Assembly: GCA_002686255.1 (NCBI GenBank) | Contig: NZAZ01000108.1 | Location: forward strand, 67,336-107,787 | Source of the DNA: Rhodospirillaceae bacterium | GTDB lineage: Bacteria > Pseudomonadota > Alphaproteobacteria > Rhodospirillales > Casp-alpha2 | DNA: 40,452 bases | Direction: 5' to 3' | Shown here: positions 9,454-18,802 of the stretch, piece after piece | Position numbering within the stretch: the first letter of the stretch is position 1 | Layout: each line of letters starts with the position of its first letter | The notes under the pieces: generated by a model | Seen by the model: the letters and a program-made list of their open reading frames with translations, nothing else | The model's database searches: none | What the model was told of the DNA's origin: nothing | Position numbers and translations under genes: made by a program

Positions 9454-11331
9454 TCATTTCTCCAGCCTGTCGCGGATCGCGGCTTCGATCTCGGAAATCT
9501 TGAACGGCTGGCCGCAGACCTTGTTCATGCCCTGGGCGTTGATCAGGTATTGGCTTCGCAACAGGGTTACCAGTTGTCCATTGTTCAATTCCGGAACCAG
9601 AACCTGTTCGAATCCATTCAACAGACCGCCCAGGTTCTTCGGCAATGGCCAAATGTGGCGGATGTGGATGTGCGAGACTTTCTTTCCCTCGTCCCTAAGC
9701 GCGCTGACGGCGCGATTGATGGGGCCATAAGTCGATCCCCAACCAACGACGGCCATTTCGCCCTTGTCGTCTCCTTCTTCGATCGGTTGCGGCGGCAGGT
9801 CGTTGGCGATGCCGTTGATTTTTGCGGCGCGGATGTTTGTCATGCGCTGGTGGTTGGCCGAATCATAGGAAATATGGCCGGTATCGGAATCCTTTTCCAG
9901 GCCGCCGATGCGGTGTTCCAGCCCCGGCGTTCCGGGAATCGCCCAAGGGCGGGCCAGTGTCACTTCATCGCGCAGGAAGGGCTGAAAGCCTTCCGGGTTG
10001 GTGCGAAATTCAACCGGGTATGATTCTAAGGATTCGAAATCGGGGATCAGCCAGGGTTCCGCCGCATTGCCGATATAGCCATCGGTCAGCAGGATCGCCG
10101 GGGTCATGTATTTGACCGCCAGACGGACGGCCTCAATGGCGACGTCAAAACAATCGGATGGCGATCGGGCGGCGACTACCACCAACGGGCTGTCGGCGTT
10201 GCGTCCGAACACCGCCTGGTGAAGGTCCGATTGTTCGGTCTTCGTCGGCATCCCGGTCGAGGGGCCGGCGCGTTGCGAATTGACCACGATCAGCGGCAAT
10301 TCGGCGCTGATGGCAAGACCCATGGCTTCGGCTTTTAGCGCGATCCCGGGACCGGAGCTGGACGTGATCCCCAACGAGCCGGCATAGGACGCGCCGATGG
10401 CCGTGCAAACGGCGGCGATTTCGTCTTCGGCCTGGAACGTGACGACGTCGTAGTCCATAAGATTGGACAGGGTGTGCAACAACGACGACGCCGGGGTAAT
10501 GGGGTATGAACAGAACGCCATCTTGAGCCCCGCCAGCTTGGCCCCGGCCACCAGCCCCCAGGACAAAGCCTCGGCGCCAGTGACCGTCCGGTATTCGCCT
10601 GGGGCGATGTCCGCCTTGCCGATCGAAAACCTGTGCACGCCATCCGGAATTTCAGCCGTCTCGCCAAGCGCGTGACCGGCGTTCAGCGCCGCGATATTGG
10701 CCGCCGCCACGTCGGGCAGGTTGGCGAATTTTTCGTTCAGCCAGTCGATGGTCGCCTGCCGGTCGCGATCGTACATCCAGTAGACGAACCCCAACGTCCA
10801 CATATTCTTACAGCGAAGCGCCTCTTTTTTGCCGAGGCCGAATTCCTTCACCGCCTCCAAGGTCATTGCGGATATGTCGAGCTTGATTAGGCGGTAGGGG
10901 CTCAGGTTGCCGTCTTCGAGTGGGTTGGCGTTGTAATGCGCCTTGTGCAGGTTTCTTTCGGTGAAGGTGCCGGTGTCGACGAGAATCAGGCCGCCCAGTT
11001 TCAGTTCCGGCAGCTCGACCTTCAACGCCGCCGGGTTCATGGCGACCACCATGTCGCAGGTATCGCCGGAGGTCTTGATCACGCTGGCGCCGAAATTGAT
11101 TTGAAACGCCGATACGCCGAACGTGGTACCGGCGGGGGCGCGAATTTCAGCCGGGAAATCCGGGAAGGTGGCGAGATCGTTGCCGCAAAGCGCCGTCGAT
11201 TGGGTGAACTGACTGCCGGCGAACTGAATGCCGTCGCCGGAATCGCCGGCGAAGCGAACAACAGCAGAACCCAGTTCTTGACGCTGAAGGGATTCAGGCG
11301 GGTCTTCTTTTAAAGCTGTTACCCTTGGCAT
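9454..11331 (-). CDS. korA: 2-oxoacid:ferredoxin oxidoreductase, fused gamma-alpha subunit (KorA)
   Basis: The N-terminal third is the gamma domain (VVRFAGDSGDGIQFAGSQF, then FPAEIRAPAGTTFGVSAFQ), and the rest is the alpha domain with the signature FCSYPITPASSLLH. With KorB it oxidatively decarboxylates a 2-oxoacid with CoA and ferredoxin. The ATG at 11331 is chosen over a GTG at 11340; neither has a strong ribosome site. Length is 625 residues, typical of the KorA fusion form. The 5' flank (11341-11619, shared with divergent pmbA) is AT-rich, with TATATTTAAATAATATT near 11421, and probably holds promoters in both directions. Confidence 0.94.
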   Translation of the reverse strand: MPRVTALKEDPPESLQRQELGSAVVRFAGDSGDGIQFAGSQFTQSTALCGNDLATFPDFPAEIRAPAGTTFGVSAFQINFGASVIKTSGDTCDMVVAMNPAALKVELPELKLGGLILVDTGTFTERNLHKAHYNANPLEDGNLSPYRLIKLDISAMTLEAVKEFGLGKKEALRCKNMWTLGFVYWMYDRDRQATIDWLNEKFANLPDVAAANIAALNAGHALGETAEIPDGVHRFSIGKADIAPGEYRTVTGAEALSWGLVAGAKLAGLKMAFCSYPITPASSLLHTLSNLMDYDVVTFQAEDEIAAVCTAIGASYAGSLGITSSSGPGIALKAEAMGLAISAELPLIVVNSQRAGPSTGMPTKTEQSDLHQAVFGRNADSPLVVVAARSPSDCFDVAIEAVRLAVKYMTPAILLTDGYIGNAAEPWLIPDFESLESYPVEFRTNPEGFQPFLRDEVTLARPWAIPGTPGLEHRIGGLEKDSDTGHISYDSANHQRMTNIRAAKINGIANDLPPQPIEEGDDKGEMAVVGWGSTYGPINRAVSALRDEGKKVSHIHIRHIWPLPKNLGGLLNGFEQVLVPELNNGQLVTLLRSQYLINAQGMNKVCGQPFKISEIEAAIRDRLEK

Positions 11332-11619
11332 GATCTTCACGTCAGGAAGTCAATTTACCGCCGATGCGCCCCGGACGATGCTTGCGTTCAGCGTGCCAGC
11401 GCATCATAACGAGACAACTTATATTTAAATAATATTAATCTCCCATTGCGCCAACATCACAACTCTTAATTCACAGGAAATTGAATGTTTTTTTTAGGTG
11501 TTACATTTTAAACCAAACGAAGCGGCGCGACGCTTTTGGAAAGACATTAACCGGCATGATAACCCCGTCGGGCTTTATTTAGAGTTTCCCGATTCGCATA
11601 GCGGAACGGGAAAAAACGC

Positions 11620-12963
11620 ATGAATGAAAAAAACGGAACACTGGCGCTGCTTGACGACCTTATCGGCAAGGCTCTGAAGACCGGCGCCGATGCCGCCGAT
11701 GCCGTCTTCGTCGAAGGGGTGTCGCTTTCCTTGATCCAGAGGTTGGGCGAAAGGGAACACCTGGAACGCTCGGAAGGGGCCGATCTGGGTCTTCGCGTTT
11801 TCGTCGGCTCCCGCCAGGCCATCGTTTCGTCATCGGACACGTCCGAGACGGCCCTGGATGAACTGCTCGGCCGCGCCGTGGCCATGGCCCGATCGGTGCC
11901 CGAAGATCCCTATTGCGGACTGGCCGATCCGGAACAGTTGGCCGGCGACTTTCCCGATCTGGAAGTCTGTGACGACGCCGAGCCCAGCGGCGACATGTTG
12001 AGCGAACGCGCCGCCATGGCGGAAGAAGCGGCACTGGGCGTTTCCGGCGTCACCAATTCCGAGGGCGCCGAAGCCGGTTGGGACCGGAACAATATCGCCA
12101 TGGTCAGCAGCAACGGTTTCGCCCGGACCCGTTCCGGGTCCAGCCATTCGATCAGCGTTTCGGTTGTCGCCGGCGAGAATGCCGGCATGGAGCGCGATTA
12201 CGATTATGCCACCGCCGTCTACGGGGACGATCTGCCCTCACCGGAAGAAATAGGCCGCACCGCCGGGGAAAAGGCCGTCGGCCGCCTGAATCCCCAAAAG
12301 GTCCGGTCGGCGGAAGTCCCCGTCGTTTACGACCCCAGGGTCGCCAACTCCCTGCTCGGCCATTTGGCCAGCGCCATCAACGGTAATTCCGTGACCCGCG
12401 GCACTACCTTCCTGAAAGACAAGATGGAAGAGAAAATATTTCCCGATTCGGTCACCGTCGTTGACGATCCGCTTCGCCGCCGCGGTCTCCGGTCGAAATG
12501 CTTCGACGGCGAAGGCGTCGGCACCAAGCGCATGGACATTATCGAGAACGGCGTCTTGAAGACGTGGATAATGGATCTACGCTCGGCCCGGCAACTGGGC
12601 CTGAAGACGACGGGCCACGCCGCCCGGGGCACGTCGTCCCCGCCGTCGCCGTCGACGACGAACCTTTACCTCGAAGCCGGCGACATAACCCCGAAAGCCT
12701 TAATGGCCGACATCAAGGAAGGGTTCTATATCACCGAGCTCATGGGGTTCGGAGTCAACGGCATTACCGGCGATTATAGCCGGGGTGCCAGCGGGTTCTG
12801 GATCGAAAACGGTGAATTGGCCCATCCGGTCACTGAAGTGACCATTGCCGGGAACTTGGCGGATATGTTCCAGAATTTGACCGCTGCCGACGACTTGGTT
12901 TTCCGGTATGGAACCAACGCGCCGACGATCAGGATTGAGGGAATGACCGTTGCCGGGAGTTGA
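11620..12963 (+). CDS. pmbA: Metalloprotease partner PmbA/TldE
   Basis: Non-metal partner of TldD in the TldD/TldE protease. The 447-residue length is normal. The HExxxH motif of TldD is absent, as expected for TldE. Family text includes LGLRVFVGSRQAIVSSSD near the N-terminus, GFARTRSGSSHSISVSVVAGE in the middle, and ELMGFGVNGITGDYSRGASGFWIENGE near the C-terminus. It starts 279 bases from divergent korA. The downstream ABC transporter reading frame follows directly, so pmbA may lead the lipid A gene run. Confidence 0.94.
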   Translation: MNEKNGTLALLDDLIGKALKTGADAADAVFVEGVSLSLIQRLGEREHLERSEGADLGLRVFVGSRQAIVSSSDTSETALDELLGRAVAMARSVPEDPYCGLADPEQLAGDFPDLEVCDDAEPSGDMLSERAAMAEEAALGVSGVTNSEGAEAGWDRNNIAMVSSNGFARTRSGSSHSISVSVVAGENAGMERDYDYATAVYGDDLPSPEEIGRTAGEKAVGRLNPQKVRSAEVPVVYDPRVANSLLGHLASAINGNSVTRGTTFLKDKMEEKIFPDSVTVVDDPLRRRGLRSKCFDGEGVGTKRMDIIENGVLKTWIMDLRSARQLGLKTTGHAARGTSSPPSPSTTNLYLEAGDITPKALMADIKEGFYITELMGFGVNGITGDYSRGASGFWIENGELAHPVTEVTIAGNLADMFQNLTAADDLVFRYGTNAPTIRIEGMTVAGS

Positions 12964-13004
12964 TAAAATGGGCAAACGTTGGCCCCGGGGTCTGCCGCGT
13001 GTTA

Positions 13005-14846
13005 ATGTCCGCTTCGTCAAGCACGGGTTGCCAAACCTTGAACGACATAACCGTTAAAAATCCGCCACGGCATGATTCCACCTATGCGCTGATGCGCCGT
13101 CTATGGCGGGAAAGTATCCGTTCGTATTCCGGGTGGCTTGTTCTCGCCGTTTTCTGCATGGCCATGATGGCCGGCGCCACCGCTTTCAGCGCCTGGCTGA
13201 TGGAGCCCGTGGTCAACCAGGTCTTTATTGCCGAAAACCGGTCCACGTTGTGGCCTCTGGGGGCGGTCGTGTTTGCGACGTTTCTGGTCAAGGGCCTGGC
13301 CAATTATTCCCAGGCTATCCTGATGAGCTTCGTCGGCCTGCGCATCATCGCCGACAACCAGAACCGGCTTTATGCCCACTTGGCGCGGATGGACATCGGT
13401 TTTTTCCATAATAATCCGACCGGCAAGCTGATTTCCCGCTTCACCATCGACATCAACAACATGCGGATGGCGGTTTCAAATGCGTTGACCGGGTTCGGCA
13501 AGGACCTGTTGTCCTTTGTCGGCTTGGTGGCGGTGATGTTCGTCAAGGATTGGCAATTGGCGGCGACTTCAGTCCTGATATTTCCGCTTGCCGCCCTGCC
13601 CATCCTGCGGCTGGGTCGGCGGATGCGCAAAGTTACCGCCAACACCCAGGAAGAAATGGGCCTGTTCACCACCTTGCTGGGGCAGACCTTTCAAGGCATC
13701 CGGATGGTCAAGGCCTATGGGATGGAAGGCTACGAAAAAAGCCGGATCGCCGGGATCGTCGACAGGATCTTCCTGCTTAATTTGAAATCGGCCAAGACCC
13801 GGGCTCTGTCCAGCCCGATCATGGAAACCCTCGGCGGCGTCGCCGTATGCGTGGTTATCATCTATGGCGGCTATCGGGTGATCGAAGGCGCGACCACGTC
13901 GGGCGCCTTTTTCGCCTTCATCACCGCATTGCTGTTGGCGTATGAACCGATGAAACGGCTGGCCAATCTGAACGCCAGCCTCCAGGAAGGTTTGGCCGGG
14001 GCCGAACGCATGTTCAAGCTCCTGGATACGGAGCCGGCCATTCACGAGAAACCTGATGCGGTGGACCTGGGGTCCGTTAAAGGCCACATCCAGCTCGAAG
14101 ATGTCCGTTTTTCTTACGTGCCCGGAAAACCGGCCCTCGACGGGATCACTCTGGAGGTGTCGGCCGGGAAGAGAGTGGCGTTGGTCGGCGCCTCGGGGGC
14201 CGGTAAATCGACCATCCTCAACCTGATCCCCCGTTTCTACGATGTCGATAAGGGCCGCGTCACCGTCGACGGCACCGATGTCCGCGACATCACTTTCGCT
14301 TCGCTTTTTGGCAGCTTCGCCCTGGTCAGCCAGGAAATCACTCTTTTTGACGACACCGTCCGCGCCAATATCGCTTACGGCCGGGCCGGGGCCGAAGAGG
14401 ATGAAATCATCGAGGCGGCGAAAAACGCCGCCGCCCACGATTTCATCGTCGACCTGCCCGACGGCTACGACACCCAGGTCGGCGAACAGGGGGTCAAGCT
14501 TTCGGGAGGGCAGCGCCAGCGCCTCGCCATCGCCCGGGCGATGTTGAAAAACGCGTCGGTTCTTCTTTTGGATGAGGCGACCTCGGCGCTGGATACGGAA
14601 TCCGAACGCCAAATTCAGGCCGCCATGGACAAACTGATGCAGGGACGGACGACTCTGGTGATCGCCCACCGGCTATCCACCGTGACCGGCGCCGACCTAA
14701 TATACGTAATCGACAAAGGGTGCGTTATCGAACAGGGGACTCACGTGGAACTGATGGTCCGGGGCGGCAATTACCAGCGGCTGTACAACCTTCAATTCGC
14801 CGAAGAGGCCGAGACTTCGGATGCGGTCCGGGCGGCGGAAGCCTGA
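13005..14846 (+). CDS. msbA: Lipid A export ABC transporter, ATP-binding/permease (MsbA type)
   Basis: Half-transporter with an N-terminal six-helix membrane domain and a C-terminal ATPase. Walker A is GASGAGKST, the ABC signature is LSGGQRQRLAIARA, and Walker B is VLLLDEATSALD. Such proteins flip lipid A-core across the inner membrane. The neighbours (DUF374 acyltransferase, waaA, lpxK, lpxL) support this over a drug exporter. The start is uncertain: the frame is open from a TTG at 12960 that overlaps the pmbA stop. I chose the ATG at 13005; a TTG at 13038 (LNDITVKN) matches the usual family N-terminus as well. None has a strong ribosome site. Confidence 0.9.
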   Translation: MSASSSTGCQTLNDITVKNPPRHDSTYALMRRLWRESIRSYSGWLVLAVFCMAMMAGATAFSAWLMEPVVNQVFIAENRSTLWPLGAVVFATFLVKGLANYSQAILMSFVGLRIIADNQNRLYAHLARMDIGFFHNNPTGKLISRFTIDINNMRMAVSNALTGFGKDLLSFVGLVAVMFVKDWQLAATSVLIFPLAALPILRLGRRMRKVTANTQEEMGLFTTLLGQTFQGIRMVKAYGMEGYEKSRIAGIVDRIFLLNLKSAKTRALSSPIMETLGGVAVCVVIIYGGYRVIEGATTSGAFFAFITALLLAYEPMKRLANLNASLQEGLAGAERMFKLLDTEPAIHEKPDAVDLGSVKGHIQLEDVRFSYVPGKPALDGITLEVSAGKRVALVGASGAGKSTILNLIPRFYDVDKGRVTVDGTDVRDITFASLFGSFALVSQEITLFDDTVRANIAYGRAGAEEDEIIEAAKNAAAHDFIVDLPDGYDTQVGEQGVKLSGGQRQRLAIARAMLKNASVLLLDEATSALDTESERQIQAAMDKLMQGRTTLVIAHRLSTVTGADLIYVIDKGCVIEQGTHVELMVRGGNYQRLYNLQFAEEAETSDAVRAAEA

Positions 14847-14870
14847 ACTTAAAACAGGGGTTCCCTCAAC

Positions 14871-15605
14871 GTGAGGCCATTGAAGCGCGTCCTCCAGTCC
14901 GAAACCGTGCGCCGGTTTTCCTGCTGGCTGGCGTCTTTCTATATTCGCCTGGTCTATCACACCGGCCGTTGGGCGGTTGTCGGCGGCGACATCCCAAAGC
15001 GGTTCTGGGACGAGGGAAAGCCCTTTATCCTCGGGTTCTGGCACGGCAGGCTGCTGTTGATGCCGTATTGTTGGGACCATCGGAAAACCATCCACATGCT
15101 TATTTCCGAGCACCGCGACGGCCAACTCATTGCCCATACGGTCGGTCATTTCGGGATCAAGTGGGCGGCCGGGTCTTCCACCCGCGGCGGCGCTCAGGCG
15201 CTCCGCACCATGGTCAAGGCGCTGAAGCAAGGCGATTACGTCGGCATCACCCCCGACGGGCCGCGCGGTCCCCGCATGCGGGCCAGCGACGGGGTCGTCA
15301 ACGTGGCCCGTCTTTCCGGCGTTCCAGTCATTCCCGTCGCCTTCGGCACCACCCGGGGCCGCTGCCTTTCGACCTGGGACCGGTTCCTCCTGGCTTGGCC
15401 TTTCGGCCGCGGAGTCATCGTCTGGGGCGATCCCATTCGCGTTGACCGCAAGGCCGGGTCCGAGGCCCTGGAGTCGGTCCGGCGTCAGGTCGAAGACGGG
15501 CTCAACGCCGTCACCGCCGAAGCCGACAGGCTTTCGGGCCGGCCCCCCGTGAAGCCGGCCCGTGAAAGGGAATCCCGGCCCGGCGATGAAGGGGGTGCGT
15601 CATGA
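14871..15605 (+). CDS. DUF374 lysophospholipid-acyltransferase-like protein
   Basis: This 244-residue protein has the DUF374 motifs GFWHGRLLLMPYCW, ISEHRDGQLIA, GGAQALRTM and TPDGPRGPR, which resemble the HX4D and substrate motifs of lysophospholipid acyltransferases. The start codon is GTG at 14871. The gene ends with a four-base ATGA overlap with waaA, so the two are translationally coupled. Its place between the lipid A flippase and Kdo transferase genes suggests a role in lipopolysaccharide or envelope lipid assembly. The acyl donor and acceptor are not known from sequence. Confidence 0.88.
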   Translation: MRPLKRVLQSETVRRFSCWLASFYIRLVYHTGRWAVVGGDIPKRFWDEGKPFILGFWHGRLLLMPYCWDHRKTIHMLISEHRDGQLIAHTVGHFGIKWAAGSSTRGGAQALRTMVKALKQGDYVGITPDGPRGPRMRASDGVVNVARLSGVPVIPVAFGTTRGRCLSTWDRFLLAWPFGRGVIVWGDPIRVDRKAGSEALESVRRQVEDGLNAVTAEADRLSGRPPVKPARERESRPGDEGGAS

Positions 15606-16897
15606 TGCTTCCCCTTTACCGTCTTATTTCGGGCATCGGTGCGCCGGCGATTGGTCTTTACCTGGCGGTCCGCAAGGCGCGGGGCAAGGAGGACCCAGAC
15701 CGGTTCGCCGAACGCCTGGGCCGCCCCGGACGGGAACGCCCTTCGGGCCCTTTGATCTGGACCCACGCCGCCAGCATCGGCGAATCGATTTCCCTGCTGC
15801 CGTTGATCGAGCGCCTGGTCACCGAAATATCCGGCGTCAGCGTCTTGGTGACCACCGGCACCGTGACGTCGGCCCGGCTGATGGCGGAGCGGCTGCCTGA
15901 GGGTGCTTTCCACCAGTACGTTCCGGTCGACCGCGTTCCTTGTGTCCGGCGGTTTCTCGACCACTGGCGTCCGGACCTGACGCTGTGGGCGGAATCGGAA
16001 TTCTGGCCCAACCTGATCACCGAAACGGTGGCCCGGAAAATACCGATGGTCCTGATCAACGGCAGAATATCGCCCTGGTCGTTCTCGGGCTGGCAGCGGT
16101 TCGGCGGCTTGATCAAAAGGCTGCTCGAAGGGTTCGACCTGTGTCTGGGACAGACCGAAGCGGACACCGGACGCCTCCGCCGTCTCGGCGCCGGCGGCGC
16201 CAAGTACGTCGGCAACCTGAAGTTCGCCGTTCCACCCCTGCCCGCCGATGGAGAGATGCTTTCAAAATTCAAGAAAGGCCTCGGCGACCGGCCATTGTGG
16301 CTGGCGGCCAGCACCCACCCCGGCGAGGAAGAAATGGCGGCGCGCGTGCACCGGCGGCTCAAGGAAGCGTTTTCGGGGTTGTTGACCGTCATTGTCCCGC
16401 GCCATCCGGATCGGGGTTCGGAAATCGCCACCCGGATTAACGCACTGGGCCTGACCGTCAGCCGCCGCTCGGCCGGTGACGCCATCGGTCCCGATACGGA
16501 CGTTTATGTGGCCGACACCCTGGGCGAACTGGGGCTTTTCTATCGTCTGGCGGGGATCGCCTTCGTGGGCAAGTCCCTGGTACCCCTGGGCGGTCAGAAC
16601 CTGTTGGAGGCGGCGCGGCTCGATTGCGCCATCGTCCATGGGCCTCACATGATGAATTTCGAGGACATCACCGAACGCTTGAAGGCGGCGGGCGCCTCCA
16701 TCGAGATCGCCGACGAAGAGGCGCTGGAAGCCGCCGTTGCCCGGTTGCTGGCCGATCCTTCGGAACGCGACCGCATGGCCGTCGCCGCGGACGCTCTTGC
16801 CGCCGCCGAAGCCGGTGTGCTGGACGCGGTCTTTGCCGAATTGCAACCGTTTCTTGAGCCTTTGTCCCGGAAGGACGCCTCCCATGCGGGCACCTGA
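15602..16897 (+). CDS. waaA: 3-deoxy-D-manno-octulosonic acid (Kdo) transferase (WaaA/KdtA)
   Basis: Glycosyltransferase (GT30) that adds Kdo to lipid A precursor at the inner membrane. An N-terminal membrane anchor (residues 4-22) precedes LIWTHAASIGES at residues 51-62, which holds the catalytic glutamate E61. Further family text is VTTGTVTSARLMAERLP, WAESEFWPNL and LVPLGGQNLLEAARL in the CMP-Kdo-binding half. Length is 431 residues. The start overlaps the DUF374 stop (ATGA), and its end overlaps lpxK by 14 bases, so the block is one operon. One or two Kdo additions cannot be told apart from sequence. Confidence 0.95.
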   Translation: MMLPLYRLISGIGAPAIGLYLAVRKARGKEDPDRFAERLGRPGRERPSGPLIWTHAASIGESISLLPLIERLVTEISGVSVLVTTGTVTSARLMAERLPEGAFHQYVPVDRVPCVRRFLDHWRPDLTLWAESEFWPNLITETVARKIPMVLINGRISPWSFSGWQRFGGLIKRLLEGFDLCLGQTEADTGRLRRLGAGGAKYVGNLKFAVPPLPADGEMLSKFKKGLGDRPLWLAASTHPGEEEMAARVHRRLKEAFSGLLTVIVPRHPDRGSEIATRINALGLTVSRRSAGDAIGPDTDVYVADTLGELGLFYRLAGIAFVGKSLVPLGGQNLLEAARLDCAIVHGPHMMNFEDITERLKAAGASIEIADEEALEAAVARLLADPSERDRMAVAADALAAAEAGVLDAVFAELQPFLEPLSRKDASHAGT

Positions 16898-17864
16898 TTT
16901 CTGGCGCCGGAAGGGCGGCCCCTTGGCCGCGTTCCTGACGCCGTTGGGTTGGGGTTACGGCATGGCGACCCGTCTCCGGTTGGCCATGGCAAATCCCTTC
17001 AAGGCGTCGGTTCCGGTTCTTTGCGTCGGCAACCTGGTCGCCGGTGGCGCCGGCAAGACACCGGTGGTGTTGAGCCTCGGCCGGCGATTGATGGACCAAG
17101 GACGAAAGGTGCATTTCCTCAGCCGCGGCTACGGCGGTTACCAAACCGGACCGCTTCGGGTCGATCCGGATTCTCACCGGGCGGTTGATGTCGGCGACGA
17201 AGCCCTGCTGTTGGCCGCTGCCGCGCCGACTTGGATTTCCCGCGACCGAGCCTTGGGCGCCCGCGCCGCCGCCGAAGGCGCCGACGTCATCATCATGGAC
17301 GACGGGTTCCAGAATCCTTCGGTGGCGAAAGACCTGTCGTTCCTGGTCGTCGATGGCGGGTTCGGTTTCGGCAACGGCCGCATGATCCCAGCTGGCCCCT
17401 TGCGCGAACCGGTGGTCCCGGCTTTGGGCCGCGCCGGTGCCCTGGTAGTGATCGGCGAAGACGAGGCGGGCATCGCTAACCGGCCCGACGTCTTGGCCGG
17501 CGGCCTTCCGGTCCTCAAGGCCGGCGTCGAACCGGGGCCCGAGGCCGAGGGCCTGAAGGGCAACCCCGTGGTTGCCTTTGCCGGTATCGGGGCGCCGGAG
17601 AAATTTTTTGCCACCCTCGGGAAAATTGGCTGCAGCGTAGTTGCCGCGCACGCCTTTCCCGACCATGGCCCCTATTCGGCGGGCGACATCCGGCGTCTTA
17701 AGATCGAAGCGGAGGAAAAGAAGGCAGCCCTGGCGACCACCGAGAAGGACTTCCAGCGGCTGCCCGAAAGCGAGCGGGACGGTATCCGGGTCTTGACAAT
17801 CACCCTTCAATGGGCGGACGAAGCGTCACTGGACGCGGCTTTGCTCCCGCTTTTTGATGATTGA
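16884..17864 (+). CDS. lpxK: Tetraacyldisaccharide 4'-kinase (LpxK)
   Basis: Membrane-associated kinase that phosphorylates the lipid A disaccharide at the 4' position. The P-loop is GNLVAGGAGKTPVV at residues 49-62. The conserved MDDGFQN motif follows further on, then LLRE/PLREPV-type text and GIGAPEKFFATL. The reading frame is open further upstream, but the start at 16884 (MRAPDFWRRKG) matches the family N-terminus and gives 326 residues. The gene overlaps waaA by 14 bases. Confidence 0.95.
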   Translation: MRAPDFWRRKGGPLAAFLTPLGWGYGMATRLRLAMANPFKASVPVLCVGNLVAGGAGKTPVVLSLGRRLMDQGRKVHFLSRGYGGYQTGPLRVDPDSHRAVDVGDEALLLAAAAPTWISRDRALGARAAAEGADVIIMDDGFQNPSVAKDLSFLVVDGGFGFGNGRMIPAGPLREPVVPALGRAGALVVIGEDEAGIANRPDVLAGGLPVLKAGVEPGPEAEGLKGNPVVAFAGIGAPEKFFATLGKIGCSVVAAHAFPDHGPYSAGDIRRLKIEAEEKKAALATTEKDFQRLPESERDGIRVLTITLQWADEASLDAALLPLFDD

Positions 17865-17872
17865 CGCCCGCC

Positions 17873-18769
17873 ATGCCCAAATTTTCGAAACCCATTAACC
17901 TTTTATTCTTTCATCCCCTTGAGGCAGCGGCGGCGATTGTGACCTATAGCCTGATGCGGGTCCTGCCGATCGACATGGCCTCGGCCTTGGGGGGCTGGCT
18001 GGGCCGCACCGTGGGGCCCCACATGTCGATTTCGGCCCGGGCGGTGAAGAACCTTACCACCGCCTTTCCGGAAAAATCGCCGGCCGAGATCGCCGCCATC
18101 GTCCGCGCCATGTGGGACAACCTGGGCCGGGTGGCGGCGGAATATCCCCATTTAGGCGAAATCGACGTTTATGACCCGAACGGACGGGTCGAAACCATCG
18201 GTGCGGAGAACGTCGACCTCCTGCGCGAAGACGGCCACGCCGGTATTTTCTTTTCCGGCCATATCGCCAACTGGGAGATCGTGTCGCTTGGCGCCACCCA
18301 GCGCGACTTACCGTTGGACCGGGTCTACCGGGAAGCCAACAACCGGCTTATGGATTGGCTTTATCAACACGGCCGCTCCGCCGTCGAAGGCGCCTTGATC
18401 CCCAAGGGCCCGGCCGGCGCCCGGGAACTGCTGAGGTCTCTGAAGGCCGGCAAACATCTCGGCATGCTGGTCGACCAGAAAATGAACGACGGCATTCCGG
18501 TGCCGTTTTTCGGCCGCGACGTGATGACGGCGCCGGCGCTGGCCGAACTGGCGTTGCGCTATGACTGCCCGGTAGTGCCGGCGCGGGTCGAACGCCTCAA
18601 GGGCGCGCATTTCAGGTTATTGATTTTTCCGCCGCTGGAACTGGTCAAGACGGATGACCGTCAGGCCGACGTCGCCGCCAACATGGCCCAGGTCAACGCC
18701 CTGATCGAACAATGGGTCCGCGACACGCCCGAACAGTGGCTGTGGCTGCACAACCGGTGGCCGGACTGA
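17873..18769 (+). CDS. lpxL: Lipid A lauroyl/myristoyl acyltransferase (LpxL/HtrB family)
   Basis: Late acyltransferase of lipid A. The catalytic HX4E motif is H130-IANW-E135 in FFSGHIANWEI. KMNDGIPVPFFGR and CPVVPARVERLKGAHF are further family blocks, and the protein ends with the common WLWLHNRWPD tail. I chose the ATG at 17873 (298 residues); a TTG at 17861 overlapping the lpxK stop is an alternative. It is the last gene of the lipid A run and converges on the M23 peptidase gene after a 33-base gap. Which acyl chain it adds is not visible. Confidence 0.92.
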   Translation: MPKFSKPINLLFFHPLEAAAAIVTYSLMRVLPIDMASALGGWLGRTVGPHMSISARAVKNLTTAFPEKSPAEIAAIVRAMWDNLGRVAAEYPHLGEIDVYDPNGRVETIGAENVDLLREDGHAGIFFSGHIANWEIVSLGATQRDLPLDRVYREANNRLMDWLYQHGRSAVEGALIPKGPAGARELLRSLKAGKHLGMLVDQKMNDGIPVPFFGRDVMTAPALAELALRYDCPVVPARVERLKGAHFRLLIFPPLELVKTDDRQADVAANMAQVNALIEQWVRDTPEQWLWLHNRWPD

Positions 18770-18802
18770 CGGTAAAGGAAACGGCCGGGACTCCCGCCGT
18801 CT

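Noticed and set aside
11341..11619. Small gene in the korA-pmbA gap
   Set aside because: No frame with a ribosome site or recognisable product. The AT-rich text fits promoters, but no clear -35/-10 pair could be fixed.
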